Source: Microbacterium kyungheense (GTDB lineage Bacteria; Actinomycetota; Actinomycetes; Actinomycetales; Microbacteriaceae). Taken from it: a stretch of 64,000 nucleotides of DNA. The notes beneath the pieces were generated by a model. It saw only the letters and a program-made list of their open reading frames with translations. It ran no database searches and was not told where the DNA came from. Every line of letters begins with the position of its first letter. Within the stretch, counting starts at the first letter, position 1. The position numbers were made by a program, and so were the translations under genes. Below are positions 19,064-28,532 of the stretch, piece after piece. The stretch spans positions 1 to 64,000 of the forward strand of contig NZ_VFPE01000001.1 of assembly GCF_006783905.1 (NCBI RefSeq), read 5' to 3'.

Positions 19064-20086
19064 GTGACCCCCGCCCCCACGCAGACGCTCGACCAGATCC
19101 CGGTGCACGACCCGTTCGTCGTCGCCGACGCGAGCACCGGCCGGTATCACCTGTTCACCGCGTTCGACGGCCGGCGGGGCCCGATCCCAGGGACGGGTGT
19201 CGTCTCGTACACCAGCGGGAATCTGCGGGACTGGTCGGGGCCGAACGTGGTGTTCCGGGTTCCCTCCGACAGCTGGGCGGATCCGGATGCCGCGCCCTGG
19301 GCTCCGGAAGTGCACGAGTACCGCGGGCGCTACTACCTCTTCACGACGCTGCACCAGCCGGCGACCGAGCTGCCGTGGCCACAGCGCGGGTCGACGGTGT
19401 TCGAGGTGCGGGCAGCCGACGGTGCTCCCGGGCGCCGGCCCACGGCCCGCGGGACGGTGATCGCCGTCGCCGACGCGCTGGACGGCCCGTTCGAACTGGT
19501 GCGCCCCGACCGGGCCATCCCGCCTCCCGAGTTCATGACCCTCGACGGCACCCTGTTCGTCGACGAGCAGGGCACGCCGTTCATGGTCTACGCGCATGAG
19601 TGGGTGCAGACCATCGACGGCACGTTCGAGGCGATTCAGCTCTCGCCTGATCTCGACACGGCCGTCGGAGACCCGATGCATCTCTTCCGCGCGTCGGAGG
19701 GGTCATGGCTGCGGGAGTGGACGCCGTCGGCGGGCGCGCTCGCCCCGTACATCTCGGACGGGTGTCAGCTGCGGAGGCTGTCGAGCGGTGCGCTGACGAT
19801 GCTGTGGGCCTCGTATCGGCGGCATCCCGACGGCCATGACGAGTACATCGAGACCTCGGCGACGTCGCCGAGCGGTTCGCTGTTCGGTCCCTGGGTGCAG
19901 AACGGGATCCTGGTCGAGGGCAACGCTGGCCACGGCATGGTGTTCGACGGATTCGACGGCACGAGCTACCTGATCCTCCACCGCGGCATGAACACGCCGG
20001 TCGTGCGTGCAGAGATCTTCGAGGTCGCCGACGACGGCGACCAGCTGCGGATCGTGGCCGATCGACGAGACCTGTACCGCCCGTAG
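19064..20086 (+). CDS. Glycoside hydrolase family 43 protein
   Basis: The 340-residue product has the five-bladed propeller sequence style of GH43. The catalytic base is expected in VHDPFVVAD (residues 8-16), DAAPWAPEVHEYRGRYYLF is the second-blade signature, LDGTLFVDEQGTPFMVYAHEW holds the third, and GNAGHGMVFDGFDG a further blade motif. There is no signal peptide, so it acts in the cytoplasm on imported arabino- or xylo-oligosaccharides, or related furanosides; the substrate cannot be fixed. No transporter lies next to it. The ribosome site TGGAGGA precedes GTG 19064. Confidence 0.82.
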   Translation: MTPAPTQTLDQIPVHDPFVVADASTGRYHLFTAFDGRRGPIPGTGVVSYTSGNLRDWSGPNVVFRVPSDSWADPDAAPWAPEVHEYRGRYYLFTTLHQPATELPWPQRGSTVFEVRAADGAPGRRPTARGTVIAVADALDGPFELVRPDRAIPPPEFMTLDGTLFVDEQGTPFMVYAHEWVQTIDGTFEAIQLSPDLDTAVGDPMHLFRASEGSWLREWTPSAGALAPYISDGCQLRRLSSGALTMLWASYRRHPDGHDEYIETSATSPSGSLFGPWVQNGILVEGNAGHGMVFDGFDGTSYLILHRGMNTPVVRAEIFEVADDGDQLRIVADRRDLYRP

Positions 20087-20092
20087 CCCTGC

Positions 20093-21463
20093 TCAGAACT
20101 CGGGGATGTCGTCGCCGGGGCGGCCTTTCGTTCGCGCGCGGACATCGTTGAGCGCGCCCAGGAGGCGACCGGAGCGGTTGTCGATGAGGTCGCGGTAGCC
20201 GAGACGGGCAGCCTCGGTGCGGCGCTGCGCAGACTGGGTCACCGGGCGGATCTCGCCCGCCAGGCTCAGCTCGCCGACCGCGGCGATATGACGCGGGATC
20301 GTGAGGTTGTTGACCGCGCCGGCCACCGCGAGGGCGATGGCGAGGTCGGCCGCGGGCTCGGTGAACCGCACGCCGCCCACCGTCGAGACGTACACGTCCT
20401 TGTCGGACGTCTTCACGTCGACGCGCTTCTCGAGCACCGCCAGCACGGTGGCCACGCGAGCCGCGTCGACGCCGTTGACGATGCGCCGCGGGTTGGGCGA
20501 CTTGCTGTCGATGACGAGCGCCTGCACTTCGACGGGCAGGGCGCGCCGGCCTTCGAGGGCGATCGAGACGCACGTGCCGGGCTCGGTCGCGCCGTGCCCG
20601 AGGAACAGCGCGCTCGGGTCGGGGACCTCGGCGATGCCGGCGCCGGTCATGTCGAAGCAGCCGACCTCGTCGGTGGGGCCGAAGCGGTTCTTGAGGGCAC
20701 GCACGAAGCGCAGCGACGTCTGGCGGTCGCCCTCGAACTGGCAGACCACGTCGACGAGGTGCTCCAGGATGCGGGGGCCTGCGATCGACCCGTCCTTCGT
20801 GACATGGCCCACGATGATCGTCGGGATCGCGCGCTCTTTGGCGACCCGGATCAGCGTCGCGGCGACCTCGCGCACCTGCGACGGATGCCCGGCCATCCCC
20901 TCGGACAGCGCCGATGACACCGTCTGCACGGAGTCGACGATCAGCAGCTCGGGGGCGACCTCGTCCACATGCCCGAGGATCGTCGCGAGGTCGGTCTCGC
21001 TCGCGAGGTACAGCTCGTCGTGGAGCGCGCCGGTGCGCTCGGCGCGCAGGCGGACCTGCGCCGTGGACTCTTCGGCGCTCGCGTAGAGCACGCGTCGCCC
21101 CGCGCGCGCCGACTGCGCCGCGACCTCCAGCAGCAGGGTCGACTTGCCGACGCCCGGCTCGCCCGACAGCAGCATGGCCGCGCCGGGAACGATGCCGCCG
21201 CCGAGCACCCGGTCGAACTCGCCCACCCCGCTCGTGCGGCGAGGAACGTCGGACGTGTCGATGTGGGTGATGGGCCGAGCCGTCCGCGCGGCGCCGGGAG
21301 CCACCGGCGTCACCGACCGCAGGATGCCGGTCTGCTCGGCGGCTTCGACCACGGTGCCCCACTGCTGGCACTCGCCGCACCGGCCGACCCACTTGTGCGT
21401 CGTCCACCCGCACTCCGTGCACCGGTAGGGCGCGGTCTGCGTGGGACGTCGGGGTGCGGCCAT
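20093..21463 (-). CDS. radA: DNA repair protein RadA
   Basis: The 456-residue product is a complete RadA/Sms. It has an N-terminal zinc finger (YRCTECGWTTHKWVGRCGEC, residues 13-32), a RecA-like core with Walker A LSGEPGVGKSTL, Walker B LLIVDSVQT, the RadA-specific KNRFG motif in RALKNRFGPTDEVGCF, and a C-terminal Lon-protease-like domain. RadA drives branch migration in recombination intermediates. ATG 21463 is chosen over a longer frame to 21553 because family proteins begin just before the zinc finger. It ends 6 bases from the GH43 stop on the other strand. Confidence 0.96.
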   Translation of the reverse strand: MAAPRRPTQTAPYRCTECGWTTHKWVGRCGECQQWGTVVEAAEQTGILRSVTPVAPGAARTARPITHIDTSDVPRRTSGVGEFDRVLGGGIVPGAAMLLSGEPGVGKSTLLLEVAAQSARAGRRVLYASAEESTAQVRLRAERTGALHDELYLASETDLATILGHVDEVAPELLIVDSVQTVSSALSEGMAGHPSQVREVAATLIRVAKERAIPTIIVGHVTKDGSIAGPRILEHLVDVVCQFEGDRQTSLRFVRALKNRFGPTDEVGCFDMTGAGIAEVPDPSALFLGHGATEPGTCVSIALEGRRALPVEVQALVIDSKSPNPRRIVNGVDAARVATVLAVLEKRVDVKTSDKDVYVSTVGGVRFTEPAADLAIALAVAGAVNNLTIPRHIAAVGELSLAGEIRPVTQSAQRRTEAARLGYRDLIDNRSGRLLGALNDVRARTKGRPGDDIPEF

Positions 21464-21549
21464 GGGTTCAGCGTACGTCCGGCTTCCGACACGGCAGGGG
21501 CGCGACGCCGGTGGTGGAGGATGCCGGACCGCCGGCAACCTCCACGAGG

Positions 21550-22500
21550 TCATCGCAGCGAGTCGGCGACCTCGCGCAGCGCGTCGGCCGACCGGTGGAA
21601 CAGCTCGAGCTCGCGCGCGTCGAACTGCGTCTCTCGGATCGGCACGGCTCCTGCGGCGCTCACCACCGACGGAACGGACAGTGCGACGCCGTCGACCCCG
21701 TGGAAGTCGTGCAGCACGGGAGAGACCGGCATGACCGCGCGCTCGTCATTGAGGATCGCCTCGATGATCCGCGCGCTCGACAGGCCGATGGCGTAGTTGG
21801 TCGCGCCCTTGCCCTGGATCACCTTGTAGGCGGCGTCACGCACGTCGATGGCGATCTGGTCGAGCTCGTCCGTGGTCATGCGGTCGCCGCGGGGCGTCAC
21901 CCACTCGAGGATCGGCACCGTGCCGATCGTCGCCTTCGACCACAGCGGGAACTCGGTGTCGCCGTGCTCGCCGACGATGTACGCGTGCACGCTCGAGGTC
22001 GAGACCCCGGCACGCTCAGCGAGCTTCCAGCGCAGGCGCGACGTGTCGAGCACGGTGCCCGAGGCGAAGATGCGCTCGGGCGGCAGGCCGGTCTGCTCCT
22101 GAGCGAGCACCGTGAGCACGTCGCACGGGTTGGTGACGATGACGTAGATGGCGTTCGGGGCGGCTTCTAGCAGCTGCGGCATCATCGAATTCATGATGCG
22201 GGCGTTGACGCCGGCGAGCTCGATGCGGGTCTGGCCCGGGTCCTGCTTCGCGCCCGCGGTGATCACGACGACGTGAGAGCCCTCGACCACCGACAGGTCG
22301 CTGCCGCCGATGATGTCGCTCGACCCGGTGAACTGTGTGCCGTGGGCGAGGTCGAGCACCTCGGCCTCGACCTTCTGCGACGCGATGTCGTAGAGCGCGA
22401 CGTGCCGGGCCGATCCGCGGATCAGCGCCGCGTATGCGGTGCTCGCTCCGACGCTTCCGGCTCCGACGACGGTGACCTTCGAGTTCTCGATGACAGCCAT
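21550..22500 (-). CDS. ldh: L-lactate dehydrogenase
   Basis: The 316-residue product has the NAD-binding glycine motif VVGAGSVGAST at residues 11-21, the substrate-arginine loop GAKQDPGQTRIELAGVN, IVTNPCDVLT, and the catalytic histidine in YIVGEHGDTEFPLWS. The Gln in KQDPGQTR and overall match favour lactate over malate dehydrogenase. It interconverts pyruvate and L-lactate in the cytoplasm. ATG 22500 is the family start; the much longer frame reaching 23979 runs antisense-free but overlaps the MFS gene and is not real. Confidence 0.95.
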   Translation of the reverse strand: MAVIENSKVTVVGAGSVGASTAYAALIRGSARHVALYDIASQKVEAEVLDLAHGTQFTGSSDIIGGSDLSVVEGSHVVVITAGAKQDPGQTRIELAGVNARIMNSMMPQLLEAAPNAIYVIVTNPCDVLTVLAQEQTGLPPERIFASGTVLDTSRLRWKLAERAGVSTSSVHAYIVGEHGDTEFPLWSKATIGTVPILEWVTPRGDRMTTDELDQIAIDVRDAAYKVIQGKGATNYAIGLSSARIIEAILNDERAVMPVSPVLHDFHGVDGVALSVPSVVSAAGAVPIRETQFDARELELFHRSADALREVADSLR

Positions 22501-22634
22501 GCGGCCAGTCTTGCAGGGCAGGCGGCGGCGAGGCCAGCGCGGGCGGCCGTGACTATCGGGCGGAGCGCGGATGCCGCATCCCGGCGCGCTGCGGCGACAG
22601 GCGTGCCGAGCGGCGGGGTGGCGGCATCCACACG

Positions 22635-24044
22635 TCAGGTCGGGGGCTGATCGACGGCGTCGCGCGGGGGATTGCGGATGCCGAGGAACGAGGTGATGCC
22701 GCCTGCGATCATGAGCGCGGCCGTCACGATGGCGGCCCGGTGGAATCCGTCGAGGTCGAGCGAGCCGCCGACGATGGCCGCCAGCATTGCTACGGTGACG
22801 AGGCCGGCGACGCGGGCGACGGCGTTGTTGACGGCGGACGCGATGCCCGAGCGCTCCGGCTCGATCGCCCCGAGGATCGCAGAGGTGAGCGGTGCGACGG
22901 TGAGCGCGAGGCCGACGCCCATCACGATCATGCTGGGCAGCACCTGCCACCAGTACGAGAACTCGGCGGTCGTCGTGAGCAGCAGCAGCGCGCCGATCCC
23001 CATCGTGATGGGGCCGACCGTCATGAAGAACCGCGGACCCCACCTGCCGCTCCACGCCCCGGCGCGCGAGCTGAGGAAGATCATGATGATGGTCATCGGC
23101 ACGCTGGCCAGGCCCGCGAGGGTCGCCGGCAGCCCCGCTCCCTCTTGGAGGTACACGACGACGACCAGCCCGTTCAGCGCGAGCGCGCCGTAGATGAAGG
23201 CCGTCGCGACGTTGCCGGTCCAGAAGTTGCGCACGCGGAACAGGTCGAGGGGAAGGATCGGGCTGCGCACGTAGCGCTGCCGCAGGACGAACGCGACGAA
23301 CAGCACGGCGCCGACGACGAGCGGGATCCAGATGTTCGGCGCGGCCCAGCCCGAGTTCGGCTGCTCGATCAGCGCGTAGACCATGCCGCCGAGCCCGAGC
23401 GTGCACAGCGTCGCGCCCAACCAGTCGATGGACGCGCCGGGATGCCGCACGTCGTGGAACCCGCCACGCGCGAGGAGGATCAGCGTCACCCCGATGGGCA
23501 GCACGTTGATGAGGAACGCCAGCCGCCACGACACCAGGTCCACGAGCAGGCCGCCGATCAGCGGGCCGACGATCATCGCCGACGTCGTCATCGCCGTCCA
23601 GATGCCGATGGCGCGGCTCTGCGCAGCGCCGGTGAAGTTGGACGTGATGAGGGCGAGCGAGCTCGGCACGAGGAATGCGCCGGCCGCACCCTGCACGGCG
23701 CGCGCGACGATGAGGAACTCGGAGGTCTGCGACGCCGCGATCGCGATCGACGCGATGCCGAACCCGATGAGTCCGATGCGCAGGACCAGCACGCGCCCGT
23801 AGGCGTCGCTCACCGAACCGGCGACGAGGATCAGGGCCCCGAGGGTGATGAGGTACGCGTCGACGACCCACTGCTGCGTCGTGAGGCCGCCGCCGAGGTC
23901 TTCGCTGATGGCCGGAAGCGCGACGTTGACGATGGTGCCGTCGAGGAACGCCACGAACGACCCCAGCACCGCGATCCACAGCACGTAGCGCTGCGTCGTC
24001 GCCATGCGGCCCGTCGTCGCGGCGGTGGGTGCGTCCTCAGTCAC
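22635..24044 (-). CDS. MFS drug exporter, DHA2 (14-helix) family
   Basis: The 469-residue product contains the DHA2 signature FVAFLDGTIVNVALPAI in the first helix, a motif A-like loop VSDAYGRVLVL, and motif C-like sequence around MIVGPLIGGLLVD; about 14 hydrophobic stretches can be traced. Such proton antiporters export drugs or toxic metabolites. The start is uncertain: GTG 24044 gives VTEDAPTAATTGRMATTQRY, ATG 24004 and GTG 24074 are alternatives, none with a strong ribosome site. It lies 134 bases upstream of ldh on the same strand. Confidence 0.9.
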   Translation of the reverse strand: MTEDAPTAATTGRMATTQRYVLWIAVLGSFVAFLDGTIVNVALPAISEDLGGGLTTQQWVVDAYLITLGALILVAGSVSDAYGRVLVLRIGLIGFGIASIAIAASQTSEFLIVARAVQGAAGAFLVPSSLALITSNFTGAAQSRAIGIWTAMTTSAMIVGPLIGGLLVDLVSWRLAFLINVLPIGVTLILLARGGFHDVRHPGASIDWLGATLCTLGLGGMVYALIEQPNSGWAAPNIWIPLVVGAVLFVAFVLRQRYVRSPILPLDLFRVRNFWTGNVATAFIYGALALNGLVVVVYLQEGAGLPATLAGLASVPMTIIMIFLSSRAGAWSGRWGPRFFMTVGPITMGIGALLLLTTTAEFSYWWQVLPSMIVMGVGLALTVAPLTSAILGAIEPERSGIASAVNNAVARVAGLVTVAMLAAIVGGSLDLDGFHRAAIVTAALMIAGGITSFLGIRNPPRDAVDQPPT

Positions 24045-24163
24045 CTGCCCCACGCTAGACCCGCCCGGCGACACAAGGACAGGGAGGGATGCCGGCGCTC
24101 GACCGATCGGTGCCCGAGGGCTAGCCTGACCCCGGGAGCGGGCCCAGCCGCTCCGGGAGGACG

Positions 24164-25027
24164 GTGCAGATGGACTACGGGCTTCACATCGCGGACTTCA
24201 CGTGGCGCAGCGGCGCCCACGACCTCGGCCCCGCGCTCGCCGCGCACGTGCGCAACGCCGAGGCCGCGGGCATCGGTCGCATCACGGTCATGGACCACTT
24301 CTGGCAGCTGCCCGGCCTCGGTCCGGTCGAGCACGAGATGCTCGAGGCGTACGCGACGCTCGGCTTCATCGCGGCGCACACCGAGCACGTGCTGCTGCAC
24401 ACGCTGGTGTCGGGCGTGATCTACCGCCACCCATCGCTGCTGGCCAAGCAGGTGACGACGCTCGACGTGCTGTCGGGCGGGCGCATGGGTCTCGGCATCG
24501 GCGCCGCGTGGAACGAGGAGGAGTGCCGCGGTCTCGGCTTCCCCTTCCCGCCGGTCGCGCAGCGGTTCCGCGAGCTGGAGGAGACCCTTCAGATCTGCCT
24601 GCAGATGTGGTCTGACTCCGAAGAGCCGTACGAGGGAGCGATCTGGCAGCTCGAGCGCACGCTCAACTCGCCGCAGGCCATCAGCCGCCCGCACCCGTAC
24701 CTGCTCATCGGCGGCGGCGGCGAGAAGAAGACGCTGCGCCTGGTCGCCCAGTACGCCGACGCCTGCAACCTCGGCGTCCGCGATGAACTGCCCACCCACA
24801 AGCTCGACGTGCTCCGCGCGCACTGCGACGACGTCGGCCGCGACTACGACACGATCGAGAAGACCGCGATGGTGCCCATGACACCCGAGACGACGGCGTC
24901 GTCGCTGGCCGCGCTGTCGGCGTCGCTGGCCGACATCGGCTTCACCGCGAATTACGTCTTCGCCGTCGGCATCGACGAGCCGTCACGCGTGGTCGACGTG
25001 ATCCACGAGGCGCTCGAGCTCGGGTGA
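24164..25027 (+). CDS. LLM-class F420-dependent oxidoreductase
   Basis: The 287-residue product is a luciferase-like TIM barrel: YGLHIADFTW, MDHFWQLPG, YRHPSLLAKQVTTLDVLSGGRMGLGIGAAWNEEECRGLGFPFPP, and PYLLIGGGGEKKTLRL, the pattern of the TIGR03560-like F420 group in Actinobacteria. It probably uses reduced F420 or FMN in the cytoplasm; the substrate is unknown. GTG 24164 and ATG 24170 are both possible starts behind GGGAGGA at 24152-24158. It is the last chromosomal-type gene before tRNA-Ser. Confidence 0.9.
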   Translation: MQMDYGLHIADFTWRSGAHDLGPALAAHVRNAEAAGIGRITVMDHFWQLPGLGPVEHEMLEAYATLGFIAAHTEHVLLHTLVSGVIYRHPSLLAKQVTTLDVLSGGRMGLGIGAAWNEEECRGLGFPFPPVAQRFRELEETLQICLQMWSDSEEPYEGAIWQLERTLNSPQAISRPHPYLLIGGGGEKKTLRLVAQYADACNLGVRDELPTHKLDVLRAHCDDVGRDYDTIEKTAMVPMTPETTASSLAALSASLADIGFTANYVFAVGIDEPSRVVDVIHEALELG

Positions 25028-25036
25028 TTCCGCAGT

Positions 25037-25070
25037 GGATGCCGGCCCCCGGCGCCGATTCGCGGCATCC
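25037..25070 (+). terminator. Possible hairpin terminator after the oxidoreductase gene
   Basis: GGATGCCG (25037-25044) pairs with CGGCATCC (25063-25070) around an 18-base GC-rich loop that can itself fold. It lies 10 bases after the stop and 26 bases before the tRNA. Confidence 0.5.
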
Positions 25071-25095
25071 GCTTTCGTGACGTAAGCTTGTCGGC

Positions 25096-25186
25096 GGTGA
25101 CGTGTCCGAGCGGCCGAAGGTGCAACTCTCGAAAAGTTGTGTAGGGTAACCCCCTACCGTGGGTTCAAATCCCACCGTCACCGCCA
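25096..25186 (+). tRNA. tRNA-Ser (anticodon CGA), CCA encoded
   Basis: The acceptor arm GGTGACG (25096-25102) pairs with CGTCACC (25176-25182), with discriminator G and an encoded CCA at 25184-25186. The anticodon stem CAACT/AGTTG encloses the loop CTCGAAA with anticodon CGA, reading UCG. A long variable arm (GTAGGG...CCCTAC) confirms serine identity, and GGGTTCAAATCCC forms the T arm. The 3' end from the T arm onward is the left end of a genomic island and is repeated at 33483. Confidence 0.97.
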
Positions 25187-25187
25187 G
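25160..25187. repeat. Left attachment site (attL) in tRNA-Ser
   Basis: This copy covers the T arm, acceptor 3' strand, discriminator and CCA of the tRNA plus one base. It is identical over 28 bases to 33483-33510; sequences diverge immediately on both sides. Confidence 0.88.
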
Positions 25188-25230
25188 AAATCCCTGATCA
25201 AAGGCTGTTTTTTATCGTCTGGGATCGTGG

Positions 25231-25342
25231 GTGTGAACAATCGGGTGAGTCCGGGCCGATCTGATGGCCCGGACTCACCCGTGTTTTCGCGGTTCTCGGG
25301 GTCTGCGCGGTGTGAACAACATGGGAACAGGTTTGTTCACAC
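25231..25342. repeat. Repeated GTGTGAACAA words near the left end
   Basis: GTGTGAACAA occurs at 25231-25240 and 25310-25319, and its reverse complement TTGTTCACAC at 25333-25342, forming a 10-base inverted repeat around 13 bases. The words lie 44-155 bases inside the left end, where arm-type sites for an integrase or excisionase are usually found. Function is inferred from position only. Confidence 0.5.
25243..25280 (+). terminator. Hairpin terminator just inside the island
   Basis: A perfect 15-base inverted repeat (25243-25257 / 25266-25280) with an 8-base loop is followed by GTGTTTTCG. It is the first terminator downstream of the tRNA in the present arrangement and probably ends its transcript. 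Confidence 0.75.
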
Positions 25343-25640
25343 TTTCTTCACGTTCTGGCGGACATCGCCGCGGCCGGCCCTCACTCAGTCCCTTGAGTCC
25401 CGCGGTGTTACACGGCATGAGCCGGCGGTGGGGCTTGGATCTACGGTGGGGATTTCACCCACCTTCAGGAGGGCGAATCGCGCCGGGCGCTGGCAAGCTC
25501 GAACACTCGGCGTGAGAGTTCGCTGCGTCCGTGGCTTGCCATCATTGTGATGAGGACGCCGTGTAGAGCGATTCGGCTCGGCGACTGCGCCGATCAGACG
25601 ATGCCGTCACCGGCGCACGCGATGCTGGTGACAGTGGTCG
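25343..25640. other. Left island region without a convincing gene
   Basis: Together with the hairpin and repeats before it, 25188-25640 has no gene I can support. Short open frames exist but show no domain or ribosome site. The region probably holds the remains of what stood before the truncated Rhs gene, since Rhs similarity begins abruptly near 25680. Confidence 0.5.
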
Positions 25641-28532
25641 GTGTGTTCGTCCAGGTGCCGTATCCGGCGTAACCAGGCCTACTTCGCGCCCGCCGTCACG
25701 CCCGGCACGACCTTGTTCGTGCCGGCCGCGCTCAGCCAGATCGAAACCCGATCCGAGTCGCTGTTCGACGGCGCCGGTCGCGAGACCGCGAAGCTGCTGC
25801 GCTCCTTCGGCGCCGAGATCCGTCGCACGTCGACGGTGTACCAGGGTGACGACCGGGTGGATGTGACACCTCCCTCCGGCGGCATCCCGACCTCCACCTT
25901 CACCGACGCGTGGGGGCAGGTGACGAGGAAGACCGAGTGGATGGGCGCCATCGACGGGGCCGGCGTTGAGCAGGTCTCGCTGCAGTACCAGTACAACGGA
26001 CGTGGGCAGATGACCGGCATGACCGATGACGACGGCAACGCCTGGACATGGACGTTCGACCAGCGCGGCCGGCAGACCGCCACGGCCGATCCCGACGCCG
26101 GCGCGAAGACGTACACATACGACGACCTCGGCTGGCTGCAGACCACCACCGACGCCCGGGGCATCACGCTCGGGTACACCTACGATGCCCTCGGGCGCCG
26201 TACCACCGAACGCTCCGGCGGCACCACCGGTACCGTGCTGGCATCCTGGGCATACGACTCACTGACGAAGGGGCAGCTCACCTCATCGTCCCGGTTCTCG
26301 GGCGGGCTCGAGTACAAGACCAGGATCACGGGCTACGACAACGCCTACCGTCCCACCGGGTCGACCGTGTCGATCCCGACCGGAGCGCCCGCGTTCGCCG
26401 GCACCACGTACACCACGAGCACCTACTACAACGCGGACGGCAGCGTCGCCGCCACCGTCGTGCCCGCGGCCGCCGGACTGCCGGGCGAGGAACTGTATCC
26501 GTCCTATGACGGGTTCGGGCGTCAGACCGGCCTGTCCGGCGCAGCCGGGTATGCGTCAGGGATCGTGTACACGGCGGCCAGCGAACTGGGCCAGATCGTC
26601 CGCCCTGGGACGACCTGGTCGGCGTTGACGTTCGGGTACGACGCCGGCACCCGACAGCTCGCCAGCCTGGACGAGACCACCCGACGCGGCGGAACGACGT
26701 TCACGCAGGAGGCACTGCGGAAGTACACGCGCAACGCGGCCGGGATCATCACGAAGGTCGCGACCACCTCGGACGGGCAGCCGTCGGACACGCAGTGCTT
26801 CCGGTACGACGGGTTGCAGGCCTTGACCGATGCATGGACCCCGTCCAGCGGCGACTGCAGCACAGGGCCGACCGCGACCCTCGGTGGTGCGGCGTCTTAC
26901 CGGGGGGCGTTCACGGTGGACCCGGACACCGGCAACCGGACATCGGCGACGACGTGGTCGGGGCAGGTGGCTACCGTGTCGTCGTACGGGTACCCGGCGG
27001 CCGGGGGGCCGCGTCCGCATGGGGTGTCGTCGGTGACCCGCACCACCGGGACCGGGAGCCCGACCGTCGCGTCGTACGGGTATGACGCGGCTGGGGGGAT
27101 GACGGCGCGGGACGGGCAGACCCTCACCTACGACGAGGCGGGCCGGCTGGCCACCGTGGTGGCGGGCTCGGTGACGGAGAAGTCGTTGTATACCGCGGAC
27201 GGGACGCTGCTGCTGCGGTGGGGTGGCGCTGATGGCGCATCGTTGTTCCTGGGGGACACCGTGCTGCGCGACAAGGGCGGGGTGAAGACCGGGATCCGCA
27301 CCTACACGGCTGCCGGCATCCAGGTCGCTGAACGGGTCTCGGGCACCGGGGGCGGGTTGTTCTGGTTGTCACCGGACCCGGTGGGCACGGTCGGGTTGGA
27401 GATCAACGTCGCCACCGGCGCGGTGACCCGCCGGTTCATGGACCCGTTCGGCAACACCCGCGGCACCGCCACGGCGTGGTCATCGTTGTTCGGGTACCTG
27501 AACGCGCCCGCCTCATCGACCGGGCTCACCCAGTTGGGGGCGCGGGCGTACGACGCCGGGCTGGGGAAGTTCGTGTCGGTGGACCCGCTGCTGGACACCG
27601 GTGAGCCGCGGCATGCGAACGCGTACACGTACGCCTACCACTCACCCCTGTCGTACTCCGACCCCACCGGACTGCTCAGCAACCGGATGATGATCGATGA
27701 CGGCAAGTATGCGCCGAAAGCGACCACGAAGACCGGCACGGTGAAACCCCCCGCGGCAGGCAGCGGTGGTGGTGGTTCCGCCCCGAAGGCGCAGCCGAAG
27801 CAGCAACCACAGTGGTGGAACCCTACGACGTGGGGCGCCGACACGTGGAAAGCGATCGGCACCATCGCTGTTGGCGTGGCTGCTGTCGCAGCGACGGTCG
27901 CCATCGGTGCCTGTGTGGTTGCAACTGCGGGGATCTGCGCCGCGGTAGGCCTCGCGATCGGTGCGGTCGCTATGGCAACAGTCGGTGCCACCGCAGCCGC
28001 CGTGACGTACCAACTTTCCGATGGGCCCAAGACCGCTGAGGGCGCATTCCTCGCTCAACTCAACGGAGCAGCTGGGGGTGCGGCAGGCGGGATAGCGGGA
28101 GCAGCCCTCGCACCAGCAGCCAGCGCAGTCAGCAAGGGGATCGCTGCTCTTTCGCCGAAAGCTGGAGCAGCGTCGTCCGCAGCTGCAGGTGCCATCGAGG
28201 CAGTCCAGCCAAATGTGGCGCAGGGTTACGGATCGTTCGGAGCAGCAAAGCGTGCCCTCGGCTCGCCCGGCCCAGGGAACGTGTACGACCACGTGGTGGA
28301 ACAGTCTCAGATCGCACGCAGCGGATTCGCACCGCAGATGATCCACAACCCGGTCAATATGAAACCGGTTCCGGCTCAGGTCAACCAGATCAAGGCAAAC
28401 TACTACTCGCGGAAGTTCGACTGGACGAACGGAGGAACTGTGCGCGACTGGTTAACGGGACAGCCTTATGGCGTCCAGCACGAGTTCGGGTTGCGTGTGC
28501 TCGAAGACATCCTGGTAGGAGCAATTCGATGA
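25641..28532 (+). CDS. Rhs/YD-repeat polymorphic toxin, 5'-truncated, with HNH-like nuclease tip
   Basis: The 963-codon frame lacks the secretion signal and large N-terminal part of a complete Rhs protein; similarity starts near residue 14. YD repeats fill residues 30-590 (for example WTFDQRGRQTATADPDAGAK, YTYDDLGWLQTTTDARG). The Rhs core ends at residues 640-678 with LGARAYDAGLGKFVSVDPLL and the DPTGL boundary. A hydrophobic Ala/Gly-rich pre-toxin region spans about 735-850. The tip (about 865-963) has YDHVVEQSQIARSGF, IHNPVN, KANYYSRK and VRDWLTGQPYGVQHEFGL, resembling the HHIVEQ nuclease family with Asp replacing the first His. The GTG start is only nominal. The following immunity gene overlaps by ATGA. 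Confidence 0.85.
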   Translation: MCSSRCRIRRNQAYFAPAVTPGTTLFVPAALSQIETRSESLFDGAGRETAKLLRSFGAEIRRTSTVYQGDDRVDVTPPSGGIPTSTFTDAWGQVTRKTEWMGAIDGAGVEQVSLQYQYNGRGQMTGMTDDDGNAWTWTFDQRGRQTATADPDAGAKTYTYDDLGWLQTTTDARGITLGYTYDALGRRTTERSGGTTGTVLASWAYDSLTKGQLTSSSRFSGGLEYKTRITGYDNAYRPTGSTVSIPTGAPAFAGTTYTTSTYYNADGSVAATVVPAAAGLPGEELYPSYDGFGRQTGLSGAAGYASGIVYTAASELGQIVRPGTTWSALTFGYDAGTRQLASLDETTRRGGTTFTQEALRKYTRNAAGIITKVATTSDGQPSDTQCFRYDGLQALTDAWTPSSGDCSTGPTATLGGAASYRGAFTVDPDTGNRTSATTWSGQVATVSSYGYPAAGGPRPHGVSSVTRTTGTGSPTVASYGYDAAGGMTARDGQTLTYDEAGRLATVVAGSVTEKSLYTADGTLLLRWGGADGASLFLGDTVLRDKGGVKTGIRTYTAAGIQVAERVSGTGGGLFWLSPDPVGTVGLEINVATGAVTRRFMDPFGNTRGTATAWSSLFGYLNAPASSTGLTQLGARAYDAGLGKFVSVDPLLDTGEPRHANAYTYAYHSPLSYSDPTGLLSNRMMIDDGKYAPKATTKTGTVKPPAAGSGGGGSAPKAQPKQQPQWWNPTTWGADTWKAIGTIAVGVAAVAATVAIGACVVATAGICAAVGLAIGAVAMATVGATAAAVTYQLSDGPKTAEGAFLAQLNGAAGGAAGGIAGAALAPAASAVSKGIAALSPKAGAASSAAAGAIEAVQPNVAQGYGSFGAAKRALGSPGPGNVYDHVVEQSQIARSGFAPQMIHNPVNMKPVPAQVNQIKANYYSRKFDWTNGGTVRDWLTGQPYGVQHEFGLRVLEDILVGAIR

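Noticed and set aside
21550..23979. L-lactate dehydrogenase frame extended to 809 codons
   Set aside because: The added 490 codons overlap the MFS gene in another frame and are Arg/Pro-rich; the dehydrogenase begins at MAVIENSKVTVVGAG.
25137..25550. A 137-codon plus-strand frame beginning inside tRNA-Ser
   Set aside because: It reads through the tRNA and the terminator hairpin, with no domain and no ribosome site.
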